Shown here piece after piece: positions 46,141 through 58,464 of a stretch of 64,000 bases of DNA. Positions within the stretch are counted from its first letter, which is position 1; each line of letters starts with the position of its first letter. The notes below the pieces were generated by a model. It was not told where the DNA came from. It did no database searches and saw nothing but the letters and a program-made list of their open reading frames with translations. Origin of the DNA: Sisyra terminalis (lineage: Eukaryota > Arthropoda > Insecta > Neuroptera > Sisyridae); assembly GCA_958496175.1 (NCBI GenBank), contig OY292280.1, forward strand, positions 5,580,001 to 5,644,000, written 5' to 3'. A program made the translations under genes and the position numbers.

Positions 46141-46339
46141 GCCGAATTGAAAAATAATAAATTAAAAATTGTTCCAATTTAACCTGAAAAATGTTATTTT
46201 ATTAATTCTCATTAGATCTGAAAATAATATATTATAATATTTGCTACTTATTGATTTAAAAGATAAAACTCATAAGTTGAATAAAAAGATTTGTGTACTT
46301 ATGTACGCACATGAGAAGTTATACTTATTTGGCATAAAA

Positions 46340-46590
46340 AAAATAATGTTTTTAATTCACTGCCATAGCATCATCCCGTAGTGTCCGAAATGGTACATCA
46401 GTTATTAGTAGTTTGGGATATCAAAAATTTTATATAATTATAAGTAATGTTGCTTTTAATACCAATATAGTAGGTAAATGTATGGTGGCAAAAACAATGA
46501 ATAAAGAACTAGTTTAATACAAACATAATGACAATTGTCTCAATTTTCAACTAATTGTTGTCATTGGTTTCAACTGTCATTTCGTTTCAA
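46340..46590 (+). repeat. rep-A fragment with the empty LTR site
   Basis: Inverse of 38250-38912. It joins TGCTTTTAATA directly to CCAATATAGTAGG, exactly where copy 2 holds the solo LTR. Ends in TTGTCATTGGTTTCAACTG, the MITE-G-associated block, followed by a foldback scrap (GATAGACCTCTTAATATTAA at 46607). Confidence 0.8.
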
Positions 46591-46639
46591 AATATGATAG
46601 ACCTCTTAATATTAATATTAAGGGCTATATAATATACCT

Positions 46640-47002
46640 ATATCGAAGTGAAACGATGGAAAAATTTTTGATGACTGAATCATTTATTATGAAAGTGGTG
46701 CTAGTCAGAGCTTTGGCGATTCAAGTAAAAATATAAATTAATTATGCTTAATTAACTATTTATGACGTCTTTTGATAAAAATGTATCAACTCAAATGTTA
46801 TGATTTTATGAAAAATGAGACGATAGAGTAGGGGAGGTTCACTACCGGCAAATGACTCACTAGATATTGCATAGCAATCATATTGCTATATAAATATTGA
46901 TTGGATAATTTTTTGGGCAATTTAGCGATTTTCGTGTTTGGCGAAAAAAAGTTTGTTCATTTTTCAATTGATGCATGCAAGCATGACAAATTTGTAATAT
47001 AC

Positions 47003-47040
<38 letters not shown>

Positions 47041-47610
47041 TGAATATAGGTTTATATAGGCCATAAACTATACATATATATTTGTGAAAATAATATTGCA
47101 TGGAAAGCTTTTTTTTCATTTCGTGAACCAAATGGGATGCTGCAGATGCATTGTTCATAACCATTGACATCGCTGCAGGATTCATTTCATGATTACGCCT
47201 CGATAATATTTAGAATTCACTCCATTTTTTATTCAAAATGTTAACAAAAAAAAAAAAAAAAAAAAAAAAAAATATCAGAAAATGAAAACAGCATTGGTTG
47301 TAGTCATAGCTTGTTGCTCAATTCATGTCTTTCCAGTATGTACACGAAAAAAAATGGCACGTCGGATTGAAATGGATTTTTTTCCATTTGGTACAAAAAT
47401 GCTTTTATAAAAAATGCATCCACTTATTCCATACAAATGGGTTATATACAAGGAACGATACATCTGATGAATGAATAATCTTCCGGGAATAAATGAAGCC
47501 TAAAATCCGGTAGGTACATTAACTCAACTGGGAATAACCATACGTCTCATTTTCCGGATTCTCATATTGACCAAATGTATAAAATCTAAATACGTAAAGC
47601 ATAATTTGGA
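46640..47610. other. Intergenic with simple repeats
   Basis: No supported gene. A (TA)n run occupies 47009-47035 and a 27-base A run 47246-47272. The minus-strand frame 47185-46964 starts with a natural-looking segment (MNPAAMSMVMNNASAASHLV) but runs into the TA repeat. Confidence 0.45.
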
Positions 47611-47637
47611 AGAAAGAAGACTATATTTTATTAAAGC

Positions 47638-47862
47638 ATGGGTACAAGTAGTTTTTGTACATCCCACTAGCTCAACGTCTCATTTTCTCATCTCTTTTTA
47701 ATTCAATTCGCGAATAAATCGACCATACTTAATATGTAGCGACAAAAGATCAATTACTATCCAAAATTGAATTATTAACAAATTCGTGAATGTTTGAAAA
47801 AAACAAAGTAGAGAATGAGATGTTACCAAAGAGTAACTTGGGTTGAAACTACTTGTACCAAA
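47638..47862. mobile_element. MITE with GGTACAAGTAG ends, full copy
   Basis: GGGTACAAGTAGTTTTTGTA ... GAAACTACTTGTACC, with ATTCGCGAATAAAT-type and GAATGAGATGTT interior. Short versions lie inside rep-A (8115-8242). Confidence 0.7.
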
Positions 47863-47911
47863 TCATAAGCATTTTATTGAACAAAAATTAGGTTTTCTAT
47901 AATATATGTAC

Positions 47912-48714
47912 TAGGGTGATTTTTTTTGTTTGACTTTTTTTGGTCCCATCGTGAAATTTTGTTGAAAATACCAAAAAAAAAATCTCTGAAAGTTTGAGCC
48001 CTTAATATTAATTTTAAGCCCTCGACCAAGGCGTGTAAAGATTTCCCATTGAAAATACACGGAAACTCTGATTTTTTATTTTTAAATTTCTATATCTCAG
48101 CGGCATTTCATGGGATCGCTTTTACCGAAGATGGTTTTTTCTCAGAATTAAACGCTCTACAAAAGTGCCCATTGCGACAAAGTCGTAACTCACACCGGTG
48201 AGGTAGTACGGGCCACTGAACCTGATTTTTCCATAAAATTCAAGGCTTAATATCTCGTTTAATATTGATCTTTGCGATTTGGTCTACAGGAACTTTTTTG
48301 TAGGAAATCAAATTCTCTACAAGTTTTTTATTTGTAATTTTTCCGTAGCTCTTGTTATTTACGAGATAAATGCAAAAAAACGCGAATTTTATGGAAAAAT
48401 CAGGTTCAGTGGCCCGTACTACCTCACCGGTGTGAGTTACGACTTTGTCGCAATGGGCACTTTTATAGAGCGTTTTATTCTGAGAAAAATCCATCTTCGG
48501 TAAAAGCGATCCCATGAAATGCCGCTGAGATATAGAAATTTAAAAATAAAAAATCACAGTTTCCGTGTATTTTCAATGGGAAATCTTTACACGTCTTGGT
48601 CGAGGACTTAAAATTAATATTAAGGGCTCAAACTTTCAGATAATTTTTTTTTTTGGTATTTTCAACAAAATTTCACGATGGGACCAAAAAAAGTCAAAAA
48701 AAAAAATCACCCTA
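47912..48714. mobile_element. FB-h foldback with both ends
   Basis: TAGGGTGATTTTTTTTGTTT to AAAATCACCCTA, with the standard FB-h modules in both arms and a shortened centre near 48.24 kb compared with the copy at 10221. Flanks ATATGTAC and CTATACAT do not form a direct repeat, so the site may have been rearranged. Confidence 0.85.
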
Positions 48715-48919
48715 CTATACATGTTAGTTTATAAACGCAATCCACTTCTATATGGTAAATGTTTTCGATAATTATTTTTCGAACAAGTGATCCATGCTGT
48801 CTTAAACAGTTAATTCATATATGTAAGACACTAATTTGTATAAGATGTAAATTATGATATAGATATAGAGAATGTATAAATAGCCAACTGTGTATTTATA
48901 AAATTTTTATAAATAGCCA

Positions 48920-49255
48920 ATTTGGCTCATGTACCTTTAAGCGACTTCAATGTCGGGCAACGTTGCATTTTTTACTATGTTTAAATTTAGTTCGCGAGTT
49001 AATTAAGCCATAATAAAAATTATCCAAGAAATTACCAAATTATACGATATTATAACTGAATTAATGAATAAAAAATGCAACGTTGTCAGATTTTGATGTC
49101 GCTAAAAGGAACATAAGCCATCAATTTAGTCGATTATTTGAAAACTAGTAACTCTGTGGGAAATATTCTCAGCCCAACACTGACAAAACTGACAAATGGT
49201 AAAAATTGGCAATTGAACATAAAAAAAATGACAGTTGAAACCAATGACCAAAATT
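48920..49255. mobile_element. MITE-G variant plus associated block
   Basis: GGCTCATGTACCTTTAAGCG with GGCAACGTTGCATTTTTTAC and its inverse AAAAATGCAACGTTGTCAGA. Then AACATAAGCCATCAATTTAG and TGACAGTTGAAACCAATGAC, the same block that follows MITE-G in rep-A (38100-38240). Confidence 0.65.
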
Positions 49256-49914
49256 ATATTGTTTTAAACATATTTGGAAAGTTTTTAAAAATTTCTTATT
49301 ATATTTTTACGGTTCTGAACTGTACTTATACCTGGCCGTCGACCTCTTTATATACGAACTTAGACCTGTTCTAGCTTCTCGAATTTGTAGACAATTCCAG
49401 AACATTCTGTATTCTTTCAATAAAAAAAAATAAAACATGTTTTTTTTTTTCTAAAGAGGAATAAAAACATAGACAGCTTAATAGAAATCATGCCATTTAC
49501 GAAAGTAATACAATTGAGAGTTTTGTCAATTAAAATGGAATCCATTCGAAGACAAAAAGCCTTTTGGTTTTTGTTTTGTTTAATTATTTTCACCGAACGA
49601 AATAGAAATTTAATCAAGGAAGAGAAAGGTTTTCATTCAATATGCATTGATATTGATTGAAAATAAATAAAGGATGGAAAAATGGGGAAAAGGATGTGTC
49701 AAATGGAAACAATAAGTAATTATGTAATGCATTAATAATTTGAAAAATACAATTTTCATTCATGGAAAAAAATCAATTATTTACGCTACTTAGTTGAGTA
49801 TCTATGGGCTTCGAGGAACAGTGCCGGATTAAGATCTAATTGTAGTCCCGGAGTCTATATTGTATCTGTTATCTAATTGTAGTCCAATTCGCAAATTATA
49901 TATTTGGCTAAAAT

Positions 49915-50690
49915 TTTGATTTTCCACATATGCATCCAGAATTCTACGTCCTGTTAGGTACGAACTAAATTATTTGGGACCCAAAGTATTCCGAATATAA
50001 TTAATTGCAACAGTAACGATGATTATTTAAAGTGATTCTTTAAAGTCTCAAAAATCTTAACAGTAAACATTAAAAACAACAAAAAAATCACCAAAATAAG
50101 ATTTTTTCCGCTGACCTTGAACAGTTATACTGTGTATACAATGTATAGAATATATTGCGGTCCAAAAAATTATACCATAAACATAAATTTGAACAGAAGT
50201 TCAAACAAAAATATTCGTGATGTATTGCCTAGATACGTACATCGATTGCCGTGAATCATCACAAAGCAGTTACGGAATGATCCAAACTACTTGATGCCCA
50301 CTTAGGAAGATTGTTTGGCAATCGAAATACGTATCTGGGCAATACGTCACAAATATTTTTGTTTGAACTTCTGTTCAAATTTATGTTTATGGTATGATTT
50401 TTATATATTATTATATTAAATTATACTACATAAATTGGACCGCAATATATTCTATATATTGTATACACAGTATAACTGTTCAAAGTCAGCGAAAAAAATC
50501 TTATTTTGATGATTTTTTTTTGTTTTTAATATTAACTATTAAGATTTTTGAGACTTTAAAGAATCACTTTAAATAATCATCGTTACTGATGCAATTAATT
50601 ACAATCGGAATACTTTGGGTCTCAAATAATTTAGTTCGTACCTAACAGGACGTAGAATTCCGGATGAATATGTGGAAAATCAAAATTTTA
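49915..50690. repeat. 0.78 kb palindrome, PIR core with unique outer arms
   Basis: AAAATTTTGATTTTCCACAT at 49914 matches ATGTGGAAAATCAAAATTTT near 50671. Inside lie ACGTCCTGTTAGGTACGAAC and AAAGTGATTCTTTAAAGTCT with their inverses, then a full PIR (50095-50513). The outer 180 bases of each arm match nothing else I see in the window, so the palindrome extends past the PIR boundary. Confidence 0.85.
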
Positions 50691-50934
50691 CCGCAATGTA
50701 TTCTATATATTGTATACACAAAAAAAAAAAAACAATAAATTTTATATTTTCTGATAAGATGGTAACACTGATATGTGGAGTTCAAAGAAAGTATGTTGGT
50801 AATACTGTAACAAAATGACAGTGATTTTTGAAGAGAGAGGATAAATCATCGACTTAAGTATAGTTACGAGAGATTCGGTAACATTTAATCCTAGTTAGAC
50901 CATTTTTTTTATATATATGAATACCTGAAGAAGT

Positions 50935-51960
50935 AAAAAAAATATTACAAAACGTCAGGAAATAATTATTTAGAATAGTTGAATAAGTTCAAAGAAAAAT
51001 ATTAATTTGATGCTTATTTAATTTGCATTTTTTTTAAATAAGACGACAATTCAGGTTGTTTAAGATCGGTTTTTTTATTTAATATTTTTATTATTCAATT
51101 AGCTACGTTTCGTTACGTATAGTAACTTCATTAGGCTTCTTGATTCACAAAAATAAAATATTTTCAATTTAAATTTTCAAAAATATTATTAAAATCAATT
51201 ATTAAAAATAAAGCCTGGTGAAGTTACGATACGTAACGAAACGTAGCTAATTGAATAAAAAAAATATTAAATAAAAAAATCCGATCTTAAACAACCTGAA
51301 TTGTCTTATTATTTAATAAAAGCTGAGATCTGAATTTTATCATCTATTAATTTGCAATGATAACATGAAAAGTTCTAAATGGAATTTAATTTCACTGGAG
51401 TCATATGTACTTTGGTATAGTATTTTTTGTATTCGCAGGGGCTTAGTCATTGTATTAACTTATTTAACATTTGATGTTTTCGATGTAATTAGTGTAATTA
51501 GTGGTTCCCACAAATTTTGTCGATTCAAAATTTGATAGGATTGAAGCCCAACAAATTATATTGGCAATCCTTCAACAAAAAAGGAGAACAATTTTTCAAG
51601 GGAAATGGACATTTTTCGACATGAATTATCTGTAACGATTTATTTATAACTATACCATTTTTTCCAATCCATCAAAACATATTTGTACTCTATATATAAA
51701 TACCTGAAGAAGTTACTAAACATTACGAAACGTCGGCAAATAATTATTATAGAATACCTGAACAAGTTCAGAGAAAAAAGAACATTTTTTATTACAGCAG
51801 AAAAATATTTAGAAAAAACTGTTGGAAATTTTGAAATTCCTGGAAAGTTCTCAGTGGTATATAATTTCACTGGAGTTATATTCCTGTATGATATTTTCTA
51901 TATTCGCAGGGGTTTAGTCATTGTTGTAACTCTAATTAGTAATGGAAGTCCTGAACTAAT
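50935..51960 (+). repeat. Hammerhead-like motif region with partial tandem duplication
   Basis: CCTGAAGAAGT at 50934 and 51703, each followed by ACGTC(A/G)GGAAATAATT-type sequence and AAGTTCAGAGAAAAA-type sequence. A second shared block, TAATTTCACTGGAGT with TATTCGCAGGGG.TTAGTCATT, recurs near 51390 and 51860. A palindrome (51040-51335) lies between. Tandem arrangement of hammerhead-like motifs is known in Penelope-like elements, but no coding remnant is visible. Confidence 0.45.
51040..51335. repeat. 0.3 kb palindrome with hammerhead-like motif in each arm
   Basis: ACAATTCAGGTTGTTTAAGATCG near 51047 against CGATCTTAAACAACCTGAATTG near 51281. GTTACG-ATA-CGTAAC-GAAACG occupies 51223-51243, mirrored near 51104-51136. 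Centre near 51185. Confidence 0.8.
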
Positions 51961-51989
51961 GGGACTAAATGATTAATGACCATATATGG

Positions 51990-52032
51990 AAGTATTAGTT
52001 TCGGTTTCGGCCGTAAAAACTTGTTTCGGTCA
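51990..52032 (+). mobile_element. Short CCGAAAC-family relic
   Basis: TTTCGGTTTCGGCCGTAAAAA and TTTCGGTCAGACGCTAG are truncated relatives of 59348-59445. Confidence 0.4.
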
Positions 52033-53143
52033 GACGCTAGAAGTAACACAAACTAGAAACCCTATTTTCTTAGTATTTTACTATATCAATGACAAAATAA
52101 TGAATTTAATTAATTAATTACTATTTAGTTACAAGCAAAATGGATTCTTTCACAAAGTTCTATGAATGATTTTCCTTTGATTTGGTAAAAATTTTTTTGG
52201 AAAATTCAAATTTTAAAATTTTGTTGGCGGTATAAGGTGGTTCTGTTCTTTGTATACGTAAGTCGAAGTATATTGCATACGTAACTCGGAGAGTGCAGTT
52301 TTTAATTCCGTGGACGTTTGTCAAAGATACGACGGTAAGTATTTCCGTAATTGACGACAAAATTAAAAAAGAAATCTCAAACTCTTCCTCATTAAAATCT
52401 TCTTCTAGTCCTCATTTTTTTTTGTGAAGCTTTTCATTTATGACGAATATTAAAACATTCGCGACATTTAAAATATTTCTAGCGCAAAAAGATAATGATG
52501 TGTCGGGGGTGGTAAAATGAGGGTTGAAAGTTGGAACTGTAAAAAAAATCATTATTTCCTGTTATTTGAAATAGTTAAATGCATTATAATAAATTGAGAA
52601 GGAACGAAATTGTCTCTAACAAATGCAATTTTCGTATATTTCCCTCGTTATGGTTTCTATGAAAGTTTCATGAACGACCGCATTTATGTTTTCATCAAAT
52701 ATTCAAGCTGCCAACCAAAAAAAAAAAAAAAAAAAAAAAAACACATAACACAATAATTTTCCAAACTGTGAAAATTTTAATGAAAACGTGACACCAACAA
52801 CTCAAATCGCTATATATAATATTAATTCGCGAATATCGTCGGGATTTGTTCATTATATTAAAAAGTACAATTGCAGTATTGGTCGTCGGGTTTTTAATTG
52901 AATTACAACAGTGGTAATAAAAACGCTCAATAATCCTCGGGGAAATGAGAAAATGGAATGTGCACGACGGGGTGAGAAGGGGAACGGGGCATAATTTAGA
53001 AGCGCTCATGTTAAGCCTCGTTATCTTAACGAATAAGGAAGAAAATGAAATTTAATTTATTCAATATGCTGCAAACTCTATTATATTTTCGATGAAACTC
53101 AACCAAAAGATGGATACACTCTAGTATATATACTAGGGTGATT
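52033..53143. other. Intergenic, no supported gene
   Basis: Contains a 25-base A run at 52717-52741. No dispersed repeat recognised; frames are short and lack motifs. Confidence 0.45.
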
Positions 53144-54350
53144 TTTTTTTTGACTTTTTTTTTTTTGGTCTCATCGTGAAATTTTCTTGGAAATACCAAA
53201 AAAAAAATTCCCTGAAAGTTTGAGCCCTTAATATTAATTGAATTTATTTGTAATTATTATAACATGACATTTGTCGTAATTATTTATTTATTTCAAAGAA
53301 ACGAATGGCTCAAGTGTACTTTAGCACACCCACAATCTGGCAACGTTGCATTTTCGACTTTGTTTTTAATTTAATTCGCGATTTTTTTAATGATTTAGTT
53401 CTAATATGGAACAATTCTCTCTTTTGTGGTTAAATTTTCATTATGGACCGATTTCATCGCGAATTAAATTAAAAACAAAAACGAAAATGCAACGTTGCCA
53501 GATTGTGGGTGTACTAAAGTATACATGAGCCGAATAAATGATTGTATATATTAGGGTGATTTTTTTTTTGACTTTTTTTTTTTTTTTTTGGTCCCATCGT
53601 GAAATTTTGTTGGAAATACCAAAAAAAAAATTCCCTGAAAGTTTGAGCCCTTAATATTAATTTGAAGTCCTCGACCAAGACGTGTAAAGATTTCCCATTG
53701 AAAATATACAGAAACTCTGATTTTTTATTTTTCAATTTCTATATCTCAGCGGCATTTCATGGGATCGCTTTTACCGAAGATGGTTTTTTCTCAGAATTAA
53801 ACGCTCTACAAAAGTGCCCATTGCGACAAAGTCGTAACTCACACCGGTGAGGTAGTACGGGCTACTGAACCTGATTTTTCCATAAAATCGCGTTTTTTTT
53901 TGCATTTATCTCGTAAATAACAAGAGCTACGGAATAATTATAAATTAAAAACTTGTAGAAAATTTGATTTTCTACAAAAAAGGTCTTGTAGACTAAATCG
54001 CTAAGATCAATCAAAAAACCTTTCTTTTTAATGTATTTAGAATAGAAAAATACTAGAAATGGGTTGGTAGGAATGCATGGGGGATTTTTTTTTCAAGTTG
54101 GTTCCTTTTGCGCCTTTTTTACTCGTCTGCAAAAAAAGACGTTATTTCCACTACAGTTTGGAATCTGTCATATTTGAAATTGAAAGAAGTAAACATTTAC
54201 TTGGAGAATTAAAAGGAATGGATATAATTCATGATTTTATATCTAAAAATTATGGCCAACTTATTCGACAAATGAATTAAAAATTGAATAGAAAATGAAA
54301 CGTTGAGTTAGTGGTATGTACCAAAACTACTTGTACCTTTGCTTTTATAA
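53144..54350 (+). repeat. Composite: FB-h end, MITE-G, FB-h half, rep-A pieces
   Basis: 53144-53238 is an FB-h left end. 53232-53678 repeats 29709-30125 (with a MITE-G at about 53308-53530). The second FB-h (53552 onward) runs to about 54010. 54040-54270 resembles rep-A around 7580-7745 (GGGTTGGTAGGAATG). 54277-54350 repeats 30126-30200. Confidence 0.75.
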
Positions 54351-56390
54351 AAAATTTTTTTCATTCTTCTCAGTCATGCGTTATATATTATTTGGTATAT
54401 TTGGTTAATATTTAATTATTAGTTTAATAATTATTGTTTCAGAAACTAGGCCACTTCATTCATATATTAGACTATAAGCAAAACGAAATTGCATAAATCT
54501 TGGTTTTAGTTTATAAAAAGTATATTTATTCATTTAATGCAAATCAAGTTCGGGAAAGCTAATGGAAAAATTGTTCAAATGAAAATGTTTAGGTTATTGT
54601 TCGAACGTTAGTTGTGCATTGTTCCGAGGAAAACGTTTTTAAGAAAATTTAAGATGTGAAATAAAATGAGGAAAATAATGTAACAAAAAGATTTTTCTCA
54701 TATGACCAGAGAACTAGCCGTGGATAGGATAAAGGATGAATGGACTGAGTATGGAGGATAATACGGAGTGGGAAAATGGCTTTTTATTGTGGGTTCACAT
54801 GGGAAATGGTTGATTGAATAAACGATCAAATGAGAAGCAGACCTCGGAACGATTTTAATTACACTTTTCTTCAATCCAGCGATTATTATATTCGCCCCTA
54901 AAAACAGAGACCAATCCGGGAATATCAAAAAACCTGTGTTTTTTTTCCATTAAATTTCCAACTTTTTTCATTATTCCACTTCCCTATTTCTTATCAATAC
55001 CGAATGATCAAATATCAACCTGTTTGATTTTATTGAAAAAAGGTCAAGTAACACCGTTCGTGTTCGGAGAAAAGTTTTTTTTTTTTAAACCGAAATATAA
55101 GGGATGAATAAATCAGTGGCGGAATATTTTGAAAAATTTCCAACTCATACATTAATAATGATAAATTTTCCTTTGTCATGTGAAAGGCGAGAAAGAAAAA
55201 TGATAATAAAAGGCCAAAAGTCTCGTAATATGTTCGTCTGATATATACAAATATTACATAATGTATATACTTATATATAGATTTAAAATAGTCATTTTTT
55301 CTGCAACCTAACACAATAAAATCGTATTGATCGAATTTTCAATTTTGGCACGCAAGTGACCTCCATTGAACGCCGCTCCTGCCCATTCTTCCATACCGCT
55401 TTCACTGATTCAAATCAATTTTCTTTTCTTCTCATATTTTTCATTCATCTACCAGAAAATCTCCTACGAGAAATATAATTGGAAAAAACCCATTTCTCAA
55501 ACGTTACAATTTTTATGCGATTTGTCCCAAAAGTCAATGAATTTCATTGTCTATTGATACGTATTTCGATTGCCAAGCACACTTCTTCGATAATCCTCCA
55601 CCATTGCATTTTTTTGTCGTTCTTTAAAAACAAATACGAATAGAAATAACCAAAAAAAAAGATGTTTTACGAGAAAAACCCGTTTTAATATAACTTTAAA
55701 GTCCCTATGTGTTTAAAAATCAGTTTTTTGGGTTTTTCAACGTAACAGTTAGTTTTATGAAAAAAGTATCCCAGATAAAAATTATAGATCATAAAATTAT
55801 CTACAAAAACTGTTAAAACATTTTTTTCGTAGCATTAACAATTTCTGAGAAAAATTGATCCTAAAATTTGCTTTAATTCTATTCTTCTTAATAAGTATGA
55901 CTTCGCTGTCTAAGTATATTTTTATTGTGTATACCATGAATAATATGCTATGTTTATGCATTGATAACTTATTAAAGTGGATTGTAATAACTTTAGTTCA
56001 CTCTTCGTAATCAAAAGAGTTCTCCGCCCCGACATAATCCTTATTCCCAGTCGGAAAAGTTCTCCGATCCTGTATAACTTCCATACAACATTGTATTTCA
56101 CTCTTTATTTGTGAAATCCTTTGTTTTAGTGGATAAATTAGAGGTAATATAGTTCTGGGATATTATATGTGCAATATAAATGTGTATTATATAATTTATT
56201 CAACTTCAGGTTTAATTTAGTAAAAAATTGGCCTTATTGAAATTTTTGATTTCTACCAGATAGTGGATTTCATTGACTTTATTAGCAATTATTGGCATTT
56301 TTTTTTTAATACTCATACCCATAAATATAAATGAATTCCTTGTGGCCCTGGATAATTCCATGGACATCACAGAAATAAACATAAAATAAT
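54351..56390. other. Intergenic, no supported gene
   Basis: A 33-base PIR scrap (GATACGTATTTCGATTGCCA) is at 55556. Frames at 54698-54928 and 55030-55314 (minus) and 55366-55557 (plus) have no recognisable motifs. Confidence 0.45.
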
Positions 56391-56391
56391 A

Positions 56392-56617
56392 CAGTATAAT
56401 CTCACTAGTCCGGCACTTCGATAAATCGGCACGTCCAATAATCCGGCACCCTCCACCCACGCCTCCTGTGCCCCTCTATACCTGGGCGTCTATGAAATGC
56501 TTCATTTTATTCATTACCTATAACTTTTTCACTATAATCCAGTAATCGTTCTAATAACGTTCTAATAATCCGGCACCCTCCGGTTTTTAATAGTGCCGGA
56601 TTAGTGAGATTACACTG
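56392..56617. mobile_element. pogo/Tc1-mariner-like MITE, TA duplication
   Basis: CAGTATAATCTCACTAGTCC ... GATTAGTGAGATTACACTG, flanked by TA on each side. Interior CCGGCACCCTCC blocks are subterminal. The ends and TA target are characteristic of the pogo branch of Tc1/mariner. No transposase. Confidence 0.88.
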
Positions 56618-56804
56618 TATTTCGTTCATAAATGGACAGAACACAATTATTTAAGGTATTGAACCTAAAAACAAACATTTGAACAAATTGAAAATATCGT
56701 GTGGCTTATTAGCCATTAGCAATCTGCAACTTTGCGGCTTGTGCGGCTCTTGCATCATCCATACAGCAATCTGGAACCGTTATCCTAAATTGTATATATG
56801 TATA

Positions 56805-57025
56805 CAGTATAATCTCACTAATCCGGCACTTCGATAGATCGGAACGTTCAATAATTCGGCATCCTCCGCCCACGCCTCCCTCGCCCCTCTATACCTGTGC
56901 GCTCTATGAAATGCTTTATTTTATTCATTACCTATGACTTTTTCACTATTATCCAGTAATCCGAACATTCTAATAATTCGGCACCCTCCGGTTTTTAATA
57001 GTGCCGGATTAGTAAAATTACACTG
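56805..57025. mobile_element. pogo-like MITE, second copy
   Basis: CAGTATAATCTCACTAATCC ... GATTAGTAAAATTACACTG, with TA at 56803-56804 and 57026-57027. It forms the left shell of the palindrome centred at 57.23 kb. Confidence 0.85.
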
Positions 57026-57034
57026 TATATGTAT

Positions 57035-57420
57035 TCACTCCAATTTATGTAGTATAATTTAATATAATAATATATAAAAATCATACCACAAACATAAGTT
57101 TGAACAGAAGTTCAAACAAAAATATTCGTGACGTATTGCCCAGATACGTATTTCGCTTGCCAAGCAATCTTCATCAGTGATCATCAAGTAGTTTGGATCA
57201 CTCCGTAACTGTTCTAACCACAGTGAATCGTCACAGAGCAGTTACGGAGTGATCCAAACTACTTGATGACCACTGATGAAGATTGCTTGGCAATCGAAAT
57301 ATGTATCGGGGAAATACGTCACGAATATTTTTGTTTGAACTTCTGTTCAAATTTATGTTTGTGGTATGATTTTTATATATTATTATATTAAATTATACTA
57401 CATAAATTGGAGTGAATACA
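57035..57420. repeat. PIR palindrome between inverted pogo MITEs
   Basis: CACTCCAATTTATGTAGTAT at 57036 against ATACTACATAAATTGGAGTG ending at 57415, with TTGCCAAGCAATCTTCATCA and its inverse inside. With the flanking MITEs it makes a palindrome of about 840 bases. Confidence 0.88.
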
Positions 57421-57424
57421 TATA

Positions 57425-57640
57425 CAGTGTAATCTTACTGATCCGGCACTATTAAAAACCGGAGGGTGCCGAATTATTAGAATGTTCGGATTACTGGATA
57501 ATAGTGAAAAAGTCATAGGTAATGAATAAAATAAGGCATTTCATAGAGCGCACAGGTATAGAGAGGCAAAGGAGGCGTGGGCGAAGGGTGCCGAATTATT
57601 GAACGTTCCGATCTATCGAAGTGCCGGATTAGTGAGATTA
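57425..57640. mobile_element. pogo-like MITE, third copy, inverted, one end lost
   Basis: Begins CAGTGTAATCTTACTGATCC. The far end stops at GTGAGATTA before TTTTACATAATGCAATATAT (PIR edge), so the last bases of the terminus are missing. It is inserted at the mirror of the position held by the second copy. Confidence 0.8.
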
Positions 57641-57720
57641 TTTTACATAATGCAATATATCTTATATATTGTATACAGAGTATAACTGTTCAGAGTCAGC
57701 GAAAAATCTTATTTTGATTA

Positions 57721-58464
57721 TTCACTTAAAATTAGGTCATGCAAGCGAAGTTACGAGTATCAGTTATCTAGTAATTAATAGAGATGCCGTATGATTGCTA
57801 TCGCTATTCCAAGTTGGGCTAAGTCAAATTTTGATTGTCGTTTGTTTTTTGTCAACAATTATAGTCAGGAAATGACATTTTTTTTTTTGGACTAATTTCA
57901 TTGAAACGTAATATTTATTCTGTAAAAAAAAATTAGCAAAATGTTTTCAGAAAAGCCACAATTTTCTTGTAATATACTTTCCTTTTTCTTTCTCGCAAAT
58001 TTAATTAATGAAAATTGGCATCAAAGTTGGCCTAACCAACGACATAAAAGTTTTCCATTGTTTTCTTACGGAAAAAAAACGTTGAATCAACGATTTCATT
58101 GACGAAGAATATTTAATTTTTTGAAAAAAGGGTTTTATTGAGAAAAAAAATGGGGAAAATAAGTTTTTTTTTTGGTACTTGTCATAGTAATGAAGTGGTT
58201 CAGGCCAGCCATTATTGAATAATTAACAAAGAATTCCACTTACTTAATCAAAAGTGATGTGTTGTAGATATTAATTATAACTTTCACTTGAATTTTTGAT
58301 ACATTTTTTTTGTTAAAAAAACTGATTAAAATATGAAAATTTTATAAGCATCTCTAAAAGATTCGGTGAAACAGTTGAACCATGAATACAGCGCCACATG
58401 GGTTTGTTACAAACAAACTAAACAAGTGACTAGCACTGAAGAAATTGTACAAAATTATAAAATA
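57721..58464. other. Intergenic, no supported gene
   Basis: AT-rich, without repeats or motifs that I can identify. Confidence 0.45.

Noticed and set aside
47912..48714. 8-base target duplication for this FB-h copy
   Set aside because: Flanks ATATGTAC and CTATACAT are not direct repeats, so the claim is limited to the copy at 10221-11215.
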